Below the pieces are notes generated by a model. That model worked only from the letters and a program-made list of their open reading frames with translations, searched no databases and was not told the DNA's origin. Both the position numbers and the translations under genes were made by a program. From Alteromonadaceae bacterium XY-R5 (GTDB lineage Bacteria > Pseudomonadota > Gammaproteobacteria > Enterobacterales > Alteromonadaceae), in the NCBI GenBank assembly GCA_001660395.1, contig LXWE01000001.1, forward strand, positions 62,001 to 126,000: a DNA stretch of 64,000 bases. The letters run 5' to 3'. Of the stretch, positions 37,479-45,855 are shown piece by piece (position 1 is the first letter of the stretch; every line of letters starts with the position of its first letter).

Positions 37479-38075
37479 ATGCAGCGCAATTACATTTTTA
37501 TTCGCCACGGCCAGCCAGAATTGCGAGATGCCTTACTGGGAAATACCGACTCAGCGCTAGCGGAATCTGGCTGGCAGCAGTTGCATAACGCCTGTGATGC
37601 CCTACCAAAAATACACCAATGCTTCAGTTCCCCCTTACTGCGTTGCTCAGCTTTCGCCGAATACTGGAGTCAACGTCAGGGACTCTCGTTGCAGCTGGAG
37701 CAAAATCTGCGCGAAATGGATTTTGGCGACTGGGACGGCCAACCGTATGACAAATTATGGCAACAGCCCTCACCGCATCTGGGAGATTTTTGGCAGGATC
37801 CTTGGCAAATCACGCCACCACAAGGTGAGAGCATGCAGGCGTTTAGTCAGCGTATTGATACCTGGTGGCAACACCAGCTTGAGCATCCCCTTCCGGGTAA
37901 CACGCTGGTCTTTACCCACGGCGGCGTTATCCGACATATCCTGGCGCGGGTATTAGGCTTACCACTGCCAGGATCCTTACATTTGAGCCAGATAAAACTG
38001 GATTACGCTAGCGCCATTACCATCGGGCTCTATACCGATGAACACGGTCAAAGCTGGCCACAACTTCGCCTGTAA
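37479..38075 (+). CDS. cobC: Histidine phosphatase, probable alpha-ribazole phosphatase
   Basis: This protein of about 198 residues belongs to the histidine phosphatase superfamily: FIRHGQPE near residues 8-15 carries the phosphorylated histidine, EMDFGDWDG is the family acidic motif, and FTHGGVIRHI carries the second histidine. Being next to the B12 operon, it is most likely CobC, which removes the phosphate from alpha-ribazole-5'-P or cobalamin-5'-P. The start is unclear: ATG at 37479 fits the family N terminus, while ATG at 37449 or TTG at 37413 give extensions. It lies upstream of the riboswitch, so it is not under that element's control. Confidence 0.8.
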   Translation: MQRNYIFIRHGQPELRDALLGNTDSALAESGWQQLHNACDALPKIHQCFSSPLLRCSAFAEYWSQRQGLSLQLEQNLREMDFGDWDGQPYDKLWQQPSPHLGDFWQDPWQITPPQGESMQAFSQRIDTWWQHQLEHPLPGNTLVFTHGGVIRHILARVLGLPLPGSLHLSQIKLDYASAITIGLYTDEHGQSWPQLRL

Positions 38076-38475
38076 CAACAAACCCACCTAAATACGCTGA
38101 TTCATCTCAATTTCAGTTTGTAATCCGCTGATCAAGCAGGGATAATTCGCGCCTTACAATGTTGATGCAACACTGTTTCTCTTCGTTAACGTGATATTCA
38201 GCCATATCTTCACGCAGAATTTTTTGAAAAGAAACAGACAACTGGGAATGTGGTGAAAATCCACAACTGTACCCGCAACTGTAAACAGAGCAGTGTTCAA
38301 CGCCACTGAAATCCTTCGGGAAGGCGAACACCGGGAAGCTGTCAGTCAGGATACCAGTCATCAACTACACTCAGCTATGTCGAGCGGGCCTACTCGAACA
38401 TTGTTCTACGCCACCGAATCAGTGTGTGGTGTGCAGTGCAATGCGCCGGTCCCCCGCTAACCAAAGAGAATTGCA
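38076..38475 (+). other. Leader of the B12 operon
   Basis: This 400-base region between cobC and btuD holds the cobalamin riboswitch and its expression platform (38361-38475). GCAATGC at 38438-38444 can pair with GCATTGC at 38473-38479, covering the btuD start codon. A short minus ORF across the riboswitch is a shadow. Confidence 0.75.
38200..38360 (+). promoter_or_regulatory. Cobalamin riboswitch upstream of btuD
   Basis: It has the characteristic conserved parts: GGGAATGTGGTGAAAATCC followed by ACAACTGTACCCGCAACTGT (38244-38283), GCCACTG (38302-38308), GGGAAGGCG (38318-38326) and the B12 box GTCAGTCAGGATACC (38341-38355). Binding of a cobamide is expected to reduce expression of the downstream transport and salvage genes. 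The 5' boundary is approximate. Confidence 0.93.
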
Positions 38476-39309
38476 TTGCCACAACTAGCGTCACCAAACA
38501 CCCTTATTTCTGTCAACGGCCTCAGCTGGTCTGCTGGTCGTCAAAAGGTGTTGGATAACATTGGATTTGAATTACCCGAAGGCAGTTTTACCGGCCTTAT
38601 CGGTGCCAATGGTGCAGGTAAATCTACCCTGCTACGTTGTTTATATCGCTACCTTAAGCCGGATGCCGGTAACATCGCCTTTCAAGGCCATGATATCTGG
38701 CAGATGAGCGCCAATGACTACGCCAGACGCACCGCCGTGGTGTTACAGGAACAGCCTCCCCTGTTTAATTTATCCGTGTATGAAGTGGTGTCTTTGGGTC
38801 TTATTCCCCATCAATCATTATTTGCGTCTACCCGCGACAGCGATAAACAAGGGGTACGCGCCGCCATTGAGCAGGTGGGCTTAAGTCACAGATGTACGTC
38901 TGCCTTTGAACATCTTTCTGGCGGTGAAAAACAGCGTGCGCTCATCGCCAAAGCCATGGTGCAAAAGCCCCAATTGCTGATGATGGACGAGCCCACAAGC
39001 CACTTGGATGTAAAGTATCAAATTCAGATCATGGCGCTGGCGCGAGATTTAGGCAGCAGCGTTATCGCGTCATTCCACGACCTGAACTTAGCCATTGCCA
39101 TGTGCGATAACCTGCTGGTACTCCATCAAGGCAAACTGGTCGCCGCAGGCGCACCCGCTGACATCATCACTGAACAGCTGCTGTCAGATGCCTTTGGCGT
39201 ATGTACCCGTATCAGCCAGCACCCAGATCATGGCGGCCCGCATATCACCTATTATTACGGCCAGCAAAACCATCAGCCACTAAACCGTAAGGGGCAAGCC
39301 CATGGTTAA
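38476..39309 (+). CDS. btuD: Cobalamin ABC transporter ATP-binding protein
   Basis: This 277-residue ATPase has Walker A GANGAGKST, signature LSGGEKQRALIAKA and Walker B LLMMDEPTSHLD. It is of the iron-siderophore/B12 (FecE/BtuD) class, and its place under a B12 riboswitch and beside btuC makes it BtuD. The start is TTG at 38476 with AAAGAGA upstream; an in-frame stop at 38458 excludes starts further upstream. It overlaps btuC by 8 bases. Confidence 0.92.
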   Translation: MPQLASPNTLISVNGLSWSAGRQKVLDNIGFELPEGSFTGLIGANGAGKSTLLRCLYRYLKPDAGNIAFQGHDIWQMSANDYARRTAVVLQEQPPLFNLSVYEVVSLGLIPHQSLFASTRDSDKQGVRAAIEQVGLSHRCTSAFEHLSGGEKQRALIAKAMVQKPQLLMMDEPTSHLDVKYQIQIMALARDLGSSVIASFHDLNLAIAMCDNLLVLHQGKLVAAGAPADIITEQLLSDAFGVCTRISQHPDHGGPHITYYYGQQNHQPLNRKGQAHG

Positions 39310-40315
39310 GTCTCGTCACTGGTGGATAATGCTGGCGTTGATCGGCGCAATCGCTGTCAGCATACTGGCCTCGCTGAGTTTAGGCGCAGCCTCCCTTTCT
39401 TCCAGCCAACTATTTGGCGCGCTGCTGAATAGTCAGGATCCTGAATACGGCTTCGCCAGCCAAATCGTCTGGCAACTGCGCATGCCCCGCACCTTACTGG
39501 CACTTTTAGCCGGTGGTGGGTTAGCCCTAACGGGGCTGTTACTGCAAACCGTCACCCGTAACCCCTTGGCCGATCCTTACCTGTTTGGGATATCCTCCGG
39601 TGCATCCTTTGGCGTGGTGCTGTTGTTGGCGTTGAGCACAGGCGTGGTGTCTAACACCTCCATGTCGGCCGCTGCGTTTTCTGGCAGCATGTTGGTGATG
39701 GTATTGCTGTTGGTAATTACTCAGCGGGTGCGTCAGCAGCAGGTAGAATCCATGCTACTTGCAGGCGTGGCCTTGTCTTTCTTATTTAGCGCCCTCACCA
39801 GCTTATTACTTTACTGGACCGATCCGCAGGCAGTCAGCGCCATTCTATTTTGGATGATGGGCAGCTTTACCCGCGCTGGCTGGCAGGATTTAGGCCTGCC
39901 TGCGCTAATGTTATTGACCAGTATGGGGCTCATGTTGCTTTACCGACGCCAGCTCACCGCCTTGTTACTGGGCGATGAAAGCGCGGCGACGCTGGGTATT
40001 AACGTGCGTCGCTTCCGTTTAATTATGCTGATCCTTAGCTCCATGCTCACTGGTGTACTGGTGTCTTTGTGTGGCGGCATTGGTTTCGTGGGTTTGATGG
40101 TGCCGCATATCGTGCGATTTTTTGTGCCTCCGGGCAGCCATTTGAGTTTGCTGTCTACAGCCTTATTTGGCGGCCTGTTTATGCTGTGGGTAGATATTCT
40201 CGCTCGCCTTGCATTACCCAATCAGGAGCTTCCCGTAGGTATCGTCACTGCCGCCCTTGGCAGCGTGTTTTTCCTTTGTTTACTGCATCTTAAAAAACGA
40301 CAGGAGGGCATCTAA
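39302..40315 (+). CDS. btuC: Cobalamin ABC transporter permease
   Basis: This 337-residue FecCD-family permease has about ten membrane helices. Family motifs are WQLRMPRTLLALLAGGGLALTG-like (core LRMPRTLLALLAGG), TRNPLADPYLFGISSGA and GGIGFVGLMVPHIVRF. It forms the BtuC2D2 complex with the preceding ATPase and accepts corrinoid from BtuF, encoded six genes downstream. Confidence 0.93.
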   Translation: MVKSRHWWIMLALIGAIAVSILASLSLGAASLSSSQLFGALLNSQDPEYGFASQIVWQLRMPRTLLALLAGGGLALTGLLLQTVTRNPLADPYLFGISSGASFGVVLLLALSTGVVSNTSMSAAAFSGSMLVMVLLLVITQRVRQQQVESMLLAGVALSFLFSALTSLLLYWTDPQAVSAILFWMMGSFTRAGWQDLGLPALMLLTSMGLMLLYRRQLTALLLGDESAATLGINVRRFRLIMLILSSMLTGVLVSLCGGIGFVGLMVPHIVRFFVPPGSHLSLLSTALFGGLFMLWVDILARLALPNQELPVGIVTAALGSVFFLCLLHLKKRQEGI

Positions 40316-41371
40316 ATGCTGTTCGATTTTTCAATTTCCGCCCGTAACCCTGATCGTGATGACGCTATCTGGCAACGTATCAATCTAAAAACCAAACCAC
40401 CCGGCGCGTTAGGTCAGCTGGAAAGCCTGGCCGCGCAACTCGCCAGCCTGTGGCACACGGACACCCCACAAGTCAGCGCGCCCCATTTATTCGTGTATGC
40501 CGGTGATCACGGTGTGGCCGCCGAAGGCGTGTCCATTGCACCCAGCGAAGTCACGGCACAAATGGTGGCTAACTTTGCCGCTGGCGGCGCAGCCATTAAC
40601 GTATTTTCGCGCCAAACCGGCTGGACACTTCAGGTCGTGGATGCCGGCATCCTGGTAAAACCCGCTGCCAATGCAGATGTGATCAACGCACGTTTAGGCG
40701 ATATTACTCAACCGATTCATAAAGCGCCTGCGTTAACCGAAGCACAACTTGCCCAAGCCTTTACTTACGCCCGCGAACACATGGCCAGCGCCCATGCCGC
40801 TGGCGCCAATCTGGTAGCCTTTGGTGAAATGGGCATCGGCAATACCACACCTGCCGCGGCGATCATGTCCGCCTTACTCAACTTGCCTGCCACGCAAACC
40901 GTGGGCAAAGGCACTGGCGTCAGCGATGACATTATTTTACGTAAACAAGCCATCGTGACTCAGGCACTTGAACTGCACGCAGAATACCTAAGCCAACCGT
41001 TAGAGGTGCTGCGCCGTTTAGGTGGCTTTGAAATCGCGCAAATCTGCGCTGCCATATTAGCCGCCGCAGAAAAAGGCATGGCCGTGGTTATCGATGGCTT
41101 TATTTGCAGCGCAGCGGCGTTAATTGCCACAAAACTATACCCTGCCAGTCGCGATTACATGATTTTCGCCCACTGCTCAGGCGAACAAGGCCATCAGCAA
41201 ATGCTTAAAGAGTTGGACGCCACGCCACTGTTGCAGTTGGGTATGCGTTTAGGCGAAGGCACAGGTGCGGCGCTGTCATTACCCCTTATTGAAGCTGCGT
41301 GTAATTTTTACAATCAGATGGCCAGCTTTGCCGATGCTGCCGTAACTGACGTTTCGGGTCATGCGGACTAA
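40316..41371 (+). CDS. cobT: Nicotinate-nucleotide-dimethylbenzimidazole phosphoribosyltransferase
   Basis: This 351-residue enzyme activates the lower-ligand base to alpha-ribazole-5'-phosphate. Family features are KPPGALGQLE, FAGDHGVAAEGVS-type motif (VYAGDHGVAAEGVS), EMGIGNTT and E314 in GEGTGAA, matching the catalytic glutamate of Salmonella CobT (E317). The start ATG follows the btuC stop directly with AGGAGG upstream. Confidence 0.97.
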   Translation: MLFDFSISARNPDRDDAIWQRINLKTKPPGALGQLESLAAQLASLWHTDTPQVSAPHLFVYAGDHGVAAEGVSIAPSEVTAQMVANFAAGGAAINVFSRQTGWTLQVVDAGILVKPAANADVINARLGDITQPIHKAPALTEAQLAQAFTYAREHMASAHAAGANLVAFGEMGIGNTTPAAAIMSALLNLPATQTVGKGTGVSDDIILRKQAIVTQALELHAEYLSQPLEVLRRLGGFEIAQICAAILAAAEKGMAVVIDGFICSAAALIATKLYPASRDYMIFAHCSGEQGHQQMLKELDATPLLQLGMRLGEGTGAALSLPLIEAACNFYNQMASFADAAVTDVSGHAD

Positions 41372-41376
41372 CCGAT

Positions 41377-42186
41377 ATGAGGTCATCGCCTGTGCGCCAT
41401 CAATACCACTTGTTGCTGCTGGCTATCAGCTTTTTAACCCGTATTCCGGTCAAGCTCAGCGCTGAGATCAAGCCCGAGATGCTGCATCAGGCCAGTCGCT
41501 ATTTTCCCCTTGTGGGATTATTGCAAGGCAGCATATTGGTGTTGGCCTATGCACTGTTTTCCTGCGTGTTCGAGGCGCAAATCAGTCTGCTATTGGTGAT
41601 GGCCTTATCGTTATTATTAACAGGCGCATTCCACGAAGATGGCTGGGCCGATGTTTGGGATGGCTTTGGCGGTGGCTGGCAAGTGGCCGACAAACTCAAG
41701 ATCATGAAAGACAGTCGTTTGGGCACCTATGGTGCCTGCGCGCTGATTCTGGCATTGGCCATTAAATATCAGGCTTTGATGGCTTTAAGCCCTTCAGTAA
41801 ACATGCTGTGTTTCGCCCTCATTGCCGCGCAGGTACTGAGCCGTGTGATGGCCACCAGCTTGATCACTGCCCTGCCCTATGTCAGCGAAGATGCCACCTC
41901 AAAAGCCAAACCTGTGGTGATGGCGATTTCTGCCACTAGCTTGAAGATTATCCTCGCCACAGGTGCTGTAACCTTGCTGACTGGCTGGGCATTAGGTCTT
42001 TTCAGCCTGACCAACTTACTGGCATTAGTTGCTCTGTTGGCCTTCCTACGTTTAGGGCTTAAAGCCTGGTTCAAACAGCAATTGGGCGGTTATACCGGCG
42101 ATTGCTTAGGCGCTGCCCAACAGGTCAGTGAGCTGGCAATTTATCTGTTTTTACTGCAATTACTCAGCCCAGCCACAGGAGTTTAA
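41377..42186 (+). CDS. cobS: Adenosylcobinamide-GDP ribazoletransferase (cobalamin synthase)
   Basis: This 269-residue membrane enzyme joins adenosylcobinamide-GDP with alpha-ribazole (phosphate). It has FLTRIPV near the N terminus, the Asp-rich AFHEDGWADVWDGFGGGW and KDSRLGTYG, and several membrane helices. Somewhat longer than the 247 of Salmonella. It starts 5 bases after cobT. Confidence 0.96.
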   Translation: MRSSPVRHQYHLLLLAISFLTRIPVKLSAEIKPEMLHQASRYFPLVGLLQGSILVLAYALFSCVFEAQISLLLVMALSLLLTGAFHEDGWADVWDGFGGGWQVADKLKIMKDSRLGTYGACALILALAIKYQALMALSPSVNMLCFALIAAQVLSRVMATSLITALPYVSEDATSKAKPVVMAISATSLKIILATGAVTLLTGWALGLFSLTNLLALVALLAFLRLGLKAWFKQQLGGYTGDCLGAAQQVSELAIYLFLLQLLSPATGV

Positions 42187-42187
42187 G

Positions 42188-42742
42188 ATGTCACACATTG
42201 AACTGATTCTAGGCGGTGCCCGCAGTGGCAAAAGCTCACTGGCAGAACAACGCGCCCTTGCTTGGCATGCTGAAAATGGCGGCAAACTGGTTTATATCGC
42301 CACGGCCCAAGCGGGCGATGGTGAGATGCGCGAACGGATTTCCATGCATCAGCAACAGCGCGACAGCCGCTGGCAACTGGCCGAAGCGCCGCTGCGCTTA
42401 GATCTTGCTCTGCAACAATACAACCAGCCTGACTGCACTGTGTTAGTGGATTGCCTGACCTTATGGCTAACCAACTGGCTTTGTCAGCAAGGGTTGGAGG
42501 CATGGCGCGATCAGCGTGAACGAGTGTTAGCCACCATCGAAGCATTTTCTGGTCGGCTATTGCTGGTCAGTAACGAAGTAGGTCACGGTATCGTGCCCAT
42601 GGGCGAACTTTCCCGCCACTTTGTAGATGAATCCGGTTGGCTACATCAAGCCATTGCAAAACAAGCTCATCGGGTGGATTTTGTGATGGCTGGCCTGCCC
42701 CTGACACTGAAAGCCGCAGATCCACAAGGACAGCAACTCTAA
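42188..42742 (+). CDS. cobU: Adenosylcobinamide kinase / adenosylcobinamide-phosphate guanylyltransferase
   Basis: This 184-residue enzyme phosphorylates and guanylates adenosylcobinamide. The P-loop is [13 protein letters not shown] at the N terminus, and [12 protein letters not shown] and [12 protein letters not shown] are conserved family segments. The ATG at 42188 has AGGAG at 42177-42181; a longer in-frame start at 42128 inside cobS is rejected. Its stop overlaps the cobQ start by one base (TAATG). Confidence 0.97.
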   Translation: MSHIELILGGARSGKSSLAEQRALAWHAENGGKLVYIATAQAGDGEMRERISMHQQQRDSRWQLAEAPLRLDLALQQYNQPDCTVLVDCLTLWLTNWLCQQGLEAWRDQRERVLATIEAFSGRLLLVSNEVGHGIVPMGELSRHFVDESGWLHQAIAKQAHRVDFVMAGLPLTLKAADPQGQQL

Positions 42743-44229
42743 TGCAAGTATTGATGGTACAAGGCACCACGTCTGATGCAGGCAAAAGCACCCTAGTGGC
42801 CGGCTTATGCCGGGTGCTGGCTAACCGAGGCATTAAGGTCGCGCCGTTTAAGCCGCAAAACATGGCGTTAAATAGCGCAGTGACTGTGGATGGCGGCGAA
42901 ATTGGTCGCGCGCAGGCGTTGCAAGCTGTCGCTGCCCGCGTTGAAGCCACAACCGACTTTAATCCGGTATTGCTTAAACCCAACACAGATACCGGCGCAC
43001 AGGTGATTATTCACGGCAAAGCAGTGGCGAATATGGAAGCCAGCGTTTATCACGATTACAAGACGCTGGCCATGAATGCGGTACTGGATTCTCACCAGCG
43101 TTTGGCCGAGTTGTATGACGTATTGTTGGTGGAAGGCGCTGGCAGCCCGGCCGAAATCAATTTGCGCGATCGCGACATCGCCAACATGGGCTATGCCGAG
43201 GCGGTGGATTGCCCAGTAATCATCATCGCTGATATCGACAAAGGCGGCGTGTTCGCCCATTTAGTCGGCACGCTGGCGCTGTTATCCGAATCCGAACAAG
43301 CGCGAGTCAAAGGCTTTGTGATCAACCGTTTTCGTGGCGATATTGGCTTGCTGCAACCCGGCTTAGATTGGCTGGAAGAGTACACTGGCAAACCCGTACT
43401 GGGCGTACTGCCCTACTTACACGATTTGTATCTGGATGCCGAAGACGCCGTCGACATTAAAAACCCGGTCGAAGAGGCGCAAATGAAAGTAGTGGTGCTG
43501 GGGTTACCTCATATCAGCAACCATACGGACTTTGATCCCCTGCGCTTACACCCCAACATTGATATGCGCTATGTGCGCACCGGCGAAGCCGTGCCAGCGG
43601 CAGATTTACTGATTCTGCCCGGCAGTAAAAATGTACTCGGCGATTTAGCCCATTTACGCGCCCAAGGCTGGGACAAAGCCATTTTTAAGCATCTGCGCTT
43701 TGGTGGCAAAGTCATTGGCATTTGTGGCGGCTATCAAATGCTGGGCGAAAGTCTTAGCGATCCATTAGGCATAGAATCAGAGCAGCTCAGCGCCAAAGGG
43801 TTAGGCTTGCTGCCTGTCAGCACCGAGCTTAAAGCCGATAAAGCACTCATTCGAGCCCACGGCCAATTGCAGTTAAATGGCCTAAGCGCTGATGTGGCAG
43901 GTTACGAAATTCACTGCGGTGTTACCGAATTTAACAGCGATGTTATTGCACATGCTGCGCCGTTAAGCCTAAACAACGAACAAGGGCAACCGCGTCAGGA
44001 TGGCTGCATCGATAGCAGCAATCAGGTATTGGGCTGTTATTTACATGGCCTGTTCGATCATCCCGATGCCTGCAATGAATTGCTGCAATGGGTCGATAGC
44101 AATTTTGCCAAACACAGTGCCATCGATATCAACGCCCTGCGCGAACAACAACTTGAACGCTATGCGGGTGTGTGCGAAGAGCACTTAGACATAGACCGCA
44201 TTTTTCAGATTTTAGAAGGAGCCGAATAA
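42742..44229 (+). CDS. cobQ: Cobyric acid synthase
   Basis: This 495-residue glutamine amidotransferase (CbiP/CobQ) amidates adenosylcobyrinic acid a,c-diamide at four positions. The N-terminal ATP-binding domain has [18 protein letters not shown]. The class I amidotransferase domain (about 250-440) has the nucleophile cysteine in [10 protein letters not shown] and the catalytic histidine in [10 protein letters not shown]. Its presence implies use of imported incomplete corrinoids. CbiB, the next step, is not in this window. Coupled to cobU and cobO by one-base overlaps. Confidence 0.96.
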   Translation: MQVLMVQGTTSDAGKSTLVAGLCRVLANRGIKVAPFKPQNMALNSAVTVDGGEIGRAQALQAVAARVEATTDFNPVLLKPNTDTGAQVIIHGKAVANMEASVYHDYKTLAMNAVLDSHQRLAELYDVLLVEGAGSPAEINLRDRDIANMGYAEAVDCPVIIIADIDKGGVFAHLVGTLALLSESEQARVKGFVINRFRGDIGLLQPGLDWLEEYTGKPVLGVLPYLHDLYLDAEDAVDIKNPVEEAQMKVVVLGLPHISNHTDFDPLRLHPNIDMRYVRTGEAVPAADLLILPGSKNVLGDLAHLRAQGWDKAIFKHLRFGGKVIGICGGYQMLGESLSDPLGIESEQLSAKGLGLLPVSTELKADKALIRAHGQLQLNGLSADVAGYEIHCGVTEFNSDVIAHAAPLSLNNEQGQPRQDGCIDSSNQVLGCYLHGLFDHPDACNELLQWVDSNFAKHSAIDINALREQQLERYAGVCEEHLDIDRIFQILEGAE

Positions 44230-44819
44230 TGGCCGACAGTAAACACCAAGAACGTCAGCAAAAAGTGAAAGAAAAAGTCGACGCCAAGATCGCCAAAGCC
44301 ACCATCGAAAAAGGCGTGTTACAAGTGATCACAGGTAACGGCAAAGGTAAAACCACCTCCGGCTTTGGTGTGGTAACCCGCGCCGTGGGTCACGGTATGA
44401 AAGCTGCCGTAGTCCAGTTTATTAAAGGTAAATGGGACAGCGGCGAGCGCAACCTGCTGGAAAAATTCGACGTGCCTTTCGCCATTATGGATACCGGCTT
44501 TACCTGGGAAACCCAGAACAAAGAAACCGACACCGCCGCAGCAGTGGCAACCTGGGATCAAGCCAAAGTCTTTTTAGCCGATCCCAGCATCAATGTAGTG
44601 TTACTGGACGAACTGACCTACATGCTCAGCTACGGTTATTTAGATTTAGACGAAGTTTTGGATACCCTGGCCGCCCGCCCAGAAATGCAAACCGTGGTAG
44701 TGACGGGTCGTGGCGCTCACCGTCGCCTGACGGATTTGGCCGATACCGTATCAGAAGTGAAAAACATCAAACACGCTTTTGAGGCAGGTGTAAAAGCGCA
44801 AAAAGGCTTCGATTACTGA
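44229..44819 (+). CDS. cobO: Cob(I)yrinic acid a,c-diamide adenosyltransferase
   Basis: This 196-residue enzyme (CobO/BtuR/CobA type) attaches the 5'-deoxyadenosyl group to the corrinoid; its length equals Salmonella BtuR. Visible are the P-loop GNGKGKTTSGFG, QFIKGKWDSGERNLL and LLDELTYMLSYGYLD, and the C terminus KGFDY. The start ATG at 44229 overlaps the cobQ stop (TAATG); the N terminus ADSKHQERQQKVKEK is typical of the family. Stop overlaps btuF (TGATG). Confidence 0.97.
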   Translation: MADSKHQERQQKVKEKVDAKIAKATIEKGVLQVITGNGKGKTTSGFGVVTRAVGHGMKAAVVQFIKGKWDSGERNLLEKFDVPFAIMDTGFTWETQNKETDTAAAVATWDQAKVFLADPSINVVLLDELTYMLSYGYLDLDEVLDTLAARPEMQTVVVTGRGAHRRLTDLADTVSEVKNIKHAFEAGVKAQKGFDY

Positions 44820-45667
44820 TGTTAAAACAGCTGTTACTGCTGGCCTTACTGGCCCCCTTTAGCTTCGCTAGCTTTGCTGATGAGCAATCTAAAACGACTG
44901 AGACTCAACCGGCGCAGCGTATCGTCGCACTGGCGCCACATATTGTTGAAATGCTCTATGCCATTGGCGCCGGCAGCCAGATAATTGGGACAGTGGAACA
45001 TGCGGATTATCCGGAAGCAGCGAAGAATATCCCGCGCCTGGGCGGCTATCACGGCGTACAGCTAGAAAAGGTGCTGGCACTGCAACCAGACTTAGTCATT
45101 GTCTGGACTAGTGGCAATCAGGATTCGGATATTCAAAAGCTGAAGCAGCTAGGATTACCCATTGCTTACAGCGCGCCAAAGCAGATTGAAGATGTGGCGG
45201 CTGAGTTGCGCGAATTGGGCCGTTTAACCGGCCACGTTGAACAAGCAGAACAACAAGCACTGACGTTTGAACACAAGCTAGCAAAGCTGCGCCAGCAGTA
45301 TTCAGGGTTAACGCCCCTGAACGCCTTTTATCAGGTGTGGCCAGAGCCGATGATGACAGTCAACGGTAGCACCTGGATCCACCAACTAATGGGGATTTGC
45401 AGCGCTAACAATGTGTTTGCTGATAACCCGGTAGCCTATCCTAAAATCGGCATGGAAAACCTGCTGGTAGCGGCGCCTGAGGTGATCATTATCGCAGACC
45501 AGCATGGCAGCCAACAGCCCGAAGTTAACTGGCAACCCTGGCAACAAATACCCGCGGTCGCCAAACAGCAAATTATTCATGTTCAGGCAGATTTACTGCA
45601 CCGCTTTAGCCCGCGGCTGCTTTTAGGCCTGACTGACATGTGTAACCAACTGTCGGCATTTCGCTGA
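44819..45667 (+). CDS. btuF: Cobalamin-binding periplasmic protein
   Basis: This 282-residue class III substrate-binding protein has a signal peptide (about 1-20, SFASFA-DE), RIVALAPHIVEMLYAIGAG and RLGGYHGVQLEKVLALQPDLVI typical of BtuF. It delivers corrinoid to BtuCD. It is the last gene of the riboswitch-led operon; the second riboswitch starts a few bases after its stop. Confidence 0.93.
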   Translation: MLKQLLLLALLAPFSFASFADEQSKTTETQPAQRIVALAPHIVEMLYAIGAGSQIIGTVEHADYPEAAKNIPRLGGYHGVQLEKVLALQPDLVIVWTSGNQDSDIQKLKQLGLPIAYSAPKQIEDVAAELRELGRLTGHVEQAEQQALTFEHKLAKLRQQYSGLTPLNAFYQVWPEPMMTVNGSTWIHQLMGICSANNVFADNPVAYPKIGMENLLVAAPEVIIIADQHGSQQPEVNWQPWQQIPAVAKQQIIHVQADLLHRFSPRLLLGLTDMCNQLSAFR

Positions 45668-45684
45668 CAGCATCAGACCTTGTG

Positions 45685-45795
45685 TCTGAGTTAGGGGTGA
45701 TAACAGGGGAAGTAGGTGAAAAGCCTGCACTGCCCCCGCAACGGTAATGTTGAGGTCAATAACACCTGAGCAAAGTCCGACTACCTGTTATTACC
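45685..45795 (+). promoter_or_regulatory. Cobalamin riboswitch upstream of btuB
   Basis: Conserved parts are GGGGAAGTAGGTGAAAAGCC (45705-45724), TGCCCCCGCAACGGTAAT (45730-45747) and AAGTCCGACTACCTG (45772-45786). ATAACAGG (45699-45706) pairs with CCTGTTAT (45783-45790), closing the element. It is separate from the one at 38200-38360, so btuB responds independently to B12. Confidence 0.92.
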
Positions 45796-45825
45796 AAATT
45801 TATCCGTCAGTCATTGCTGACCCTA

Positions 45826-45842
45826 TCGATGCGGAGGGCATC
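45826..45842 (+). promoter_or_regulatory. Small hairpin with GGAGG in its loop before btuB
   Basis: CGATGC / GCATCG form a 6-bp stem presenting GGAGG as the loop, 14 bases before the btuB start. The true ribosome-binding site is probably GAGGAA at 45848-45853. The hairpin may be part of the riboswitch expression platform. Confidence 0.45.
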
Positions 45843-45855
45843 GTGAAGAGGAAAT

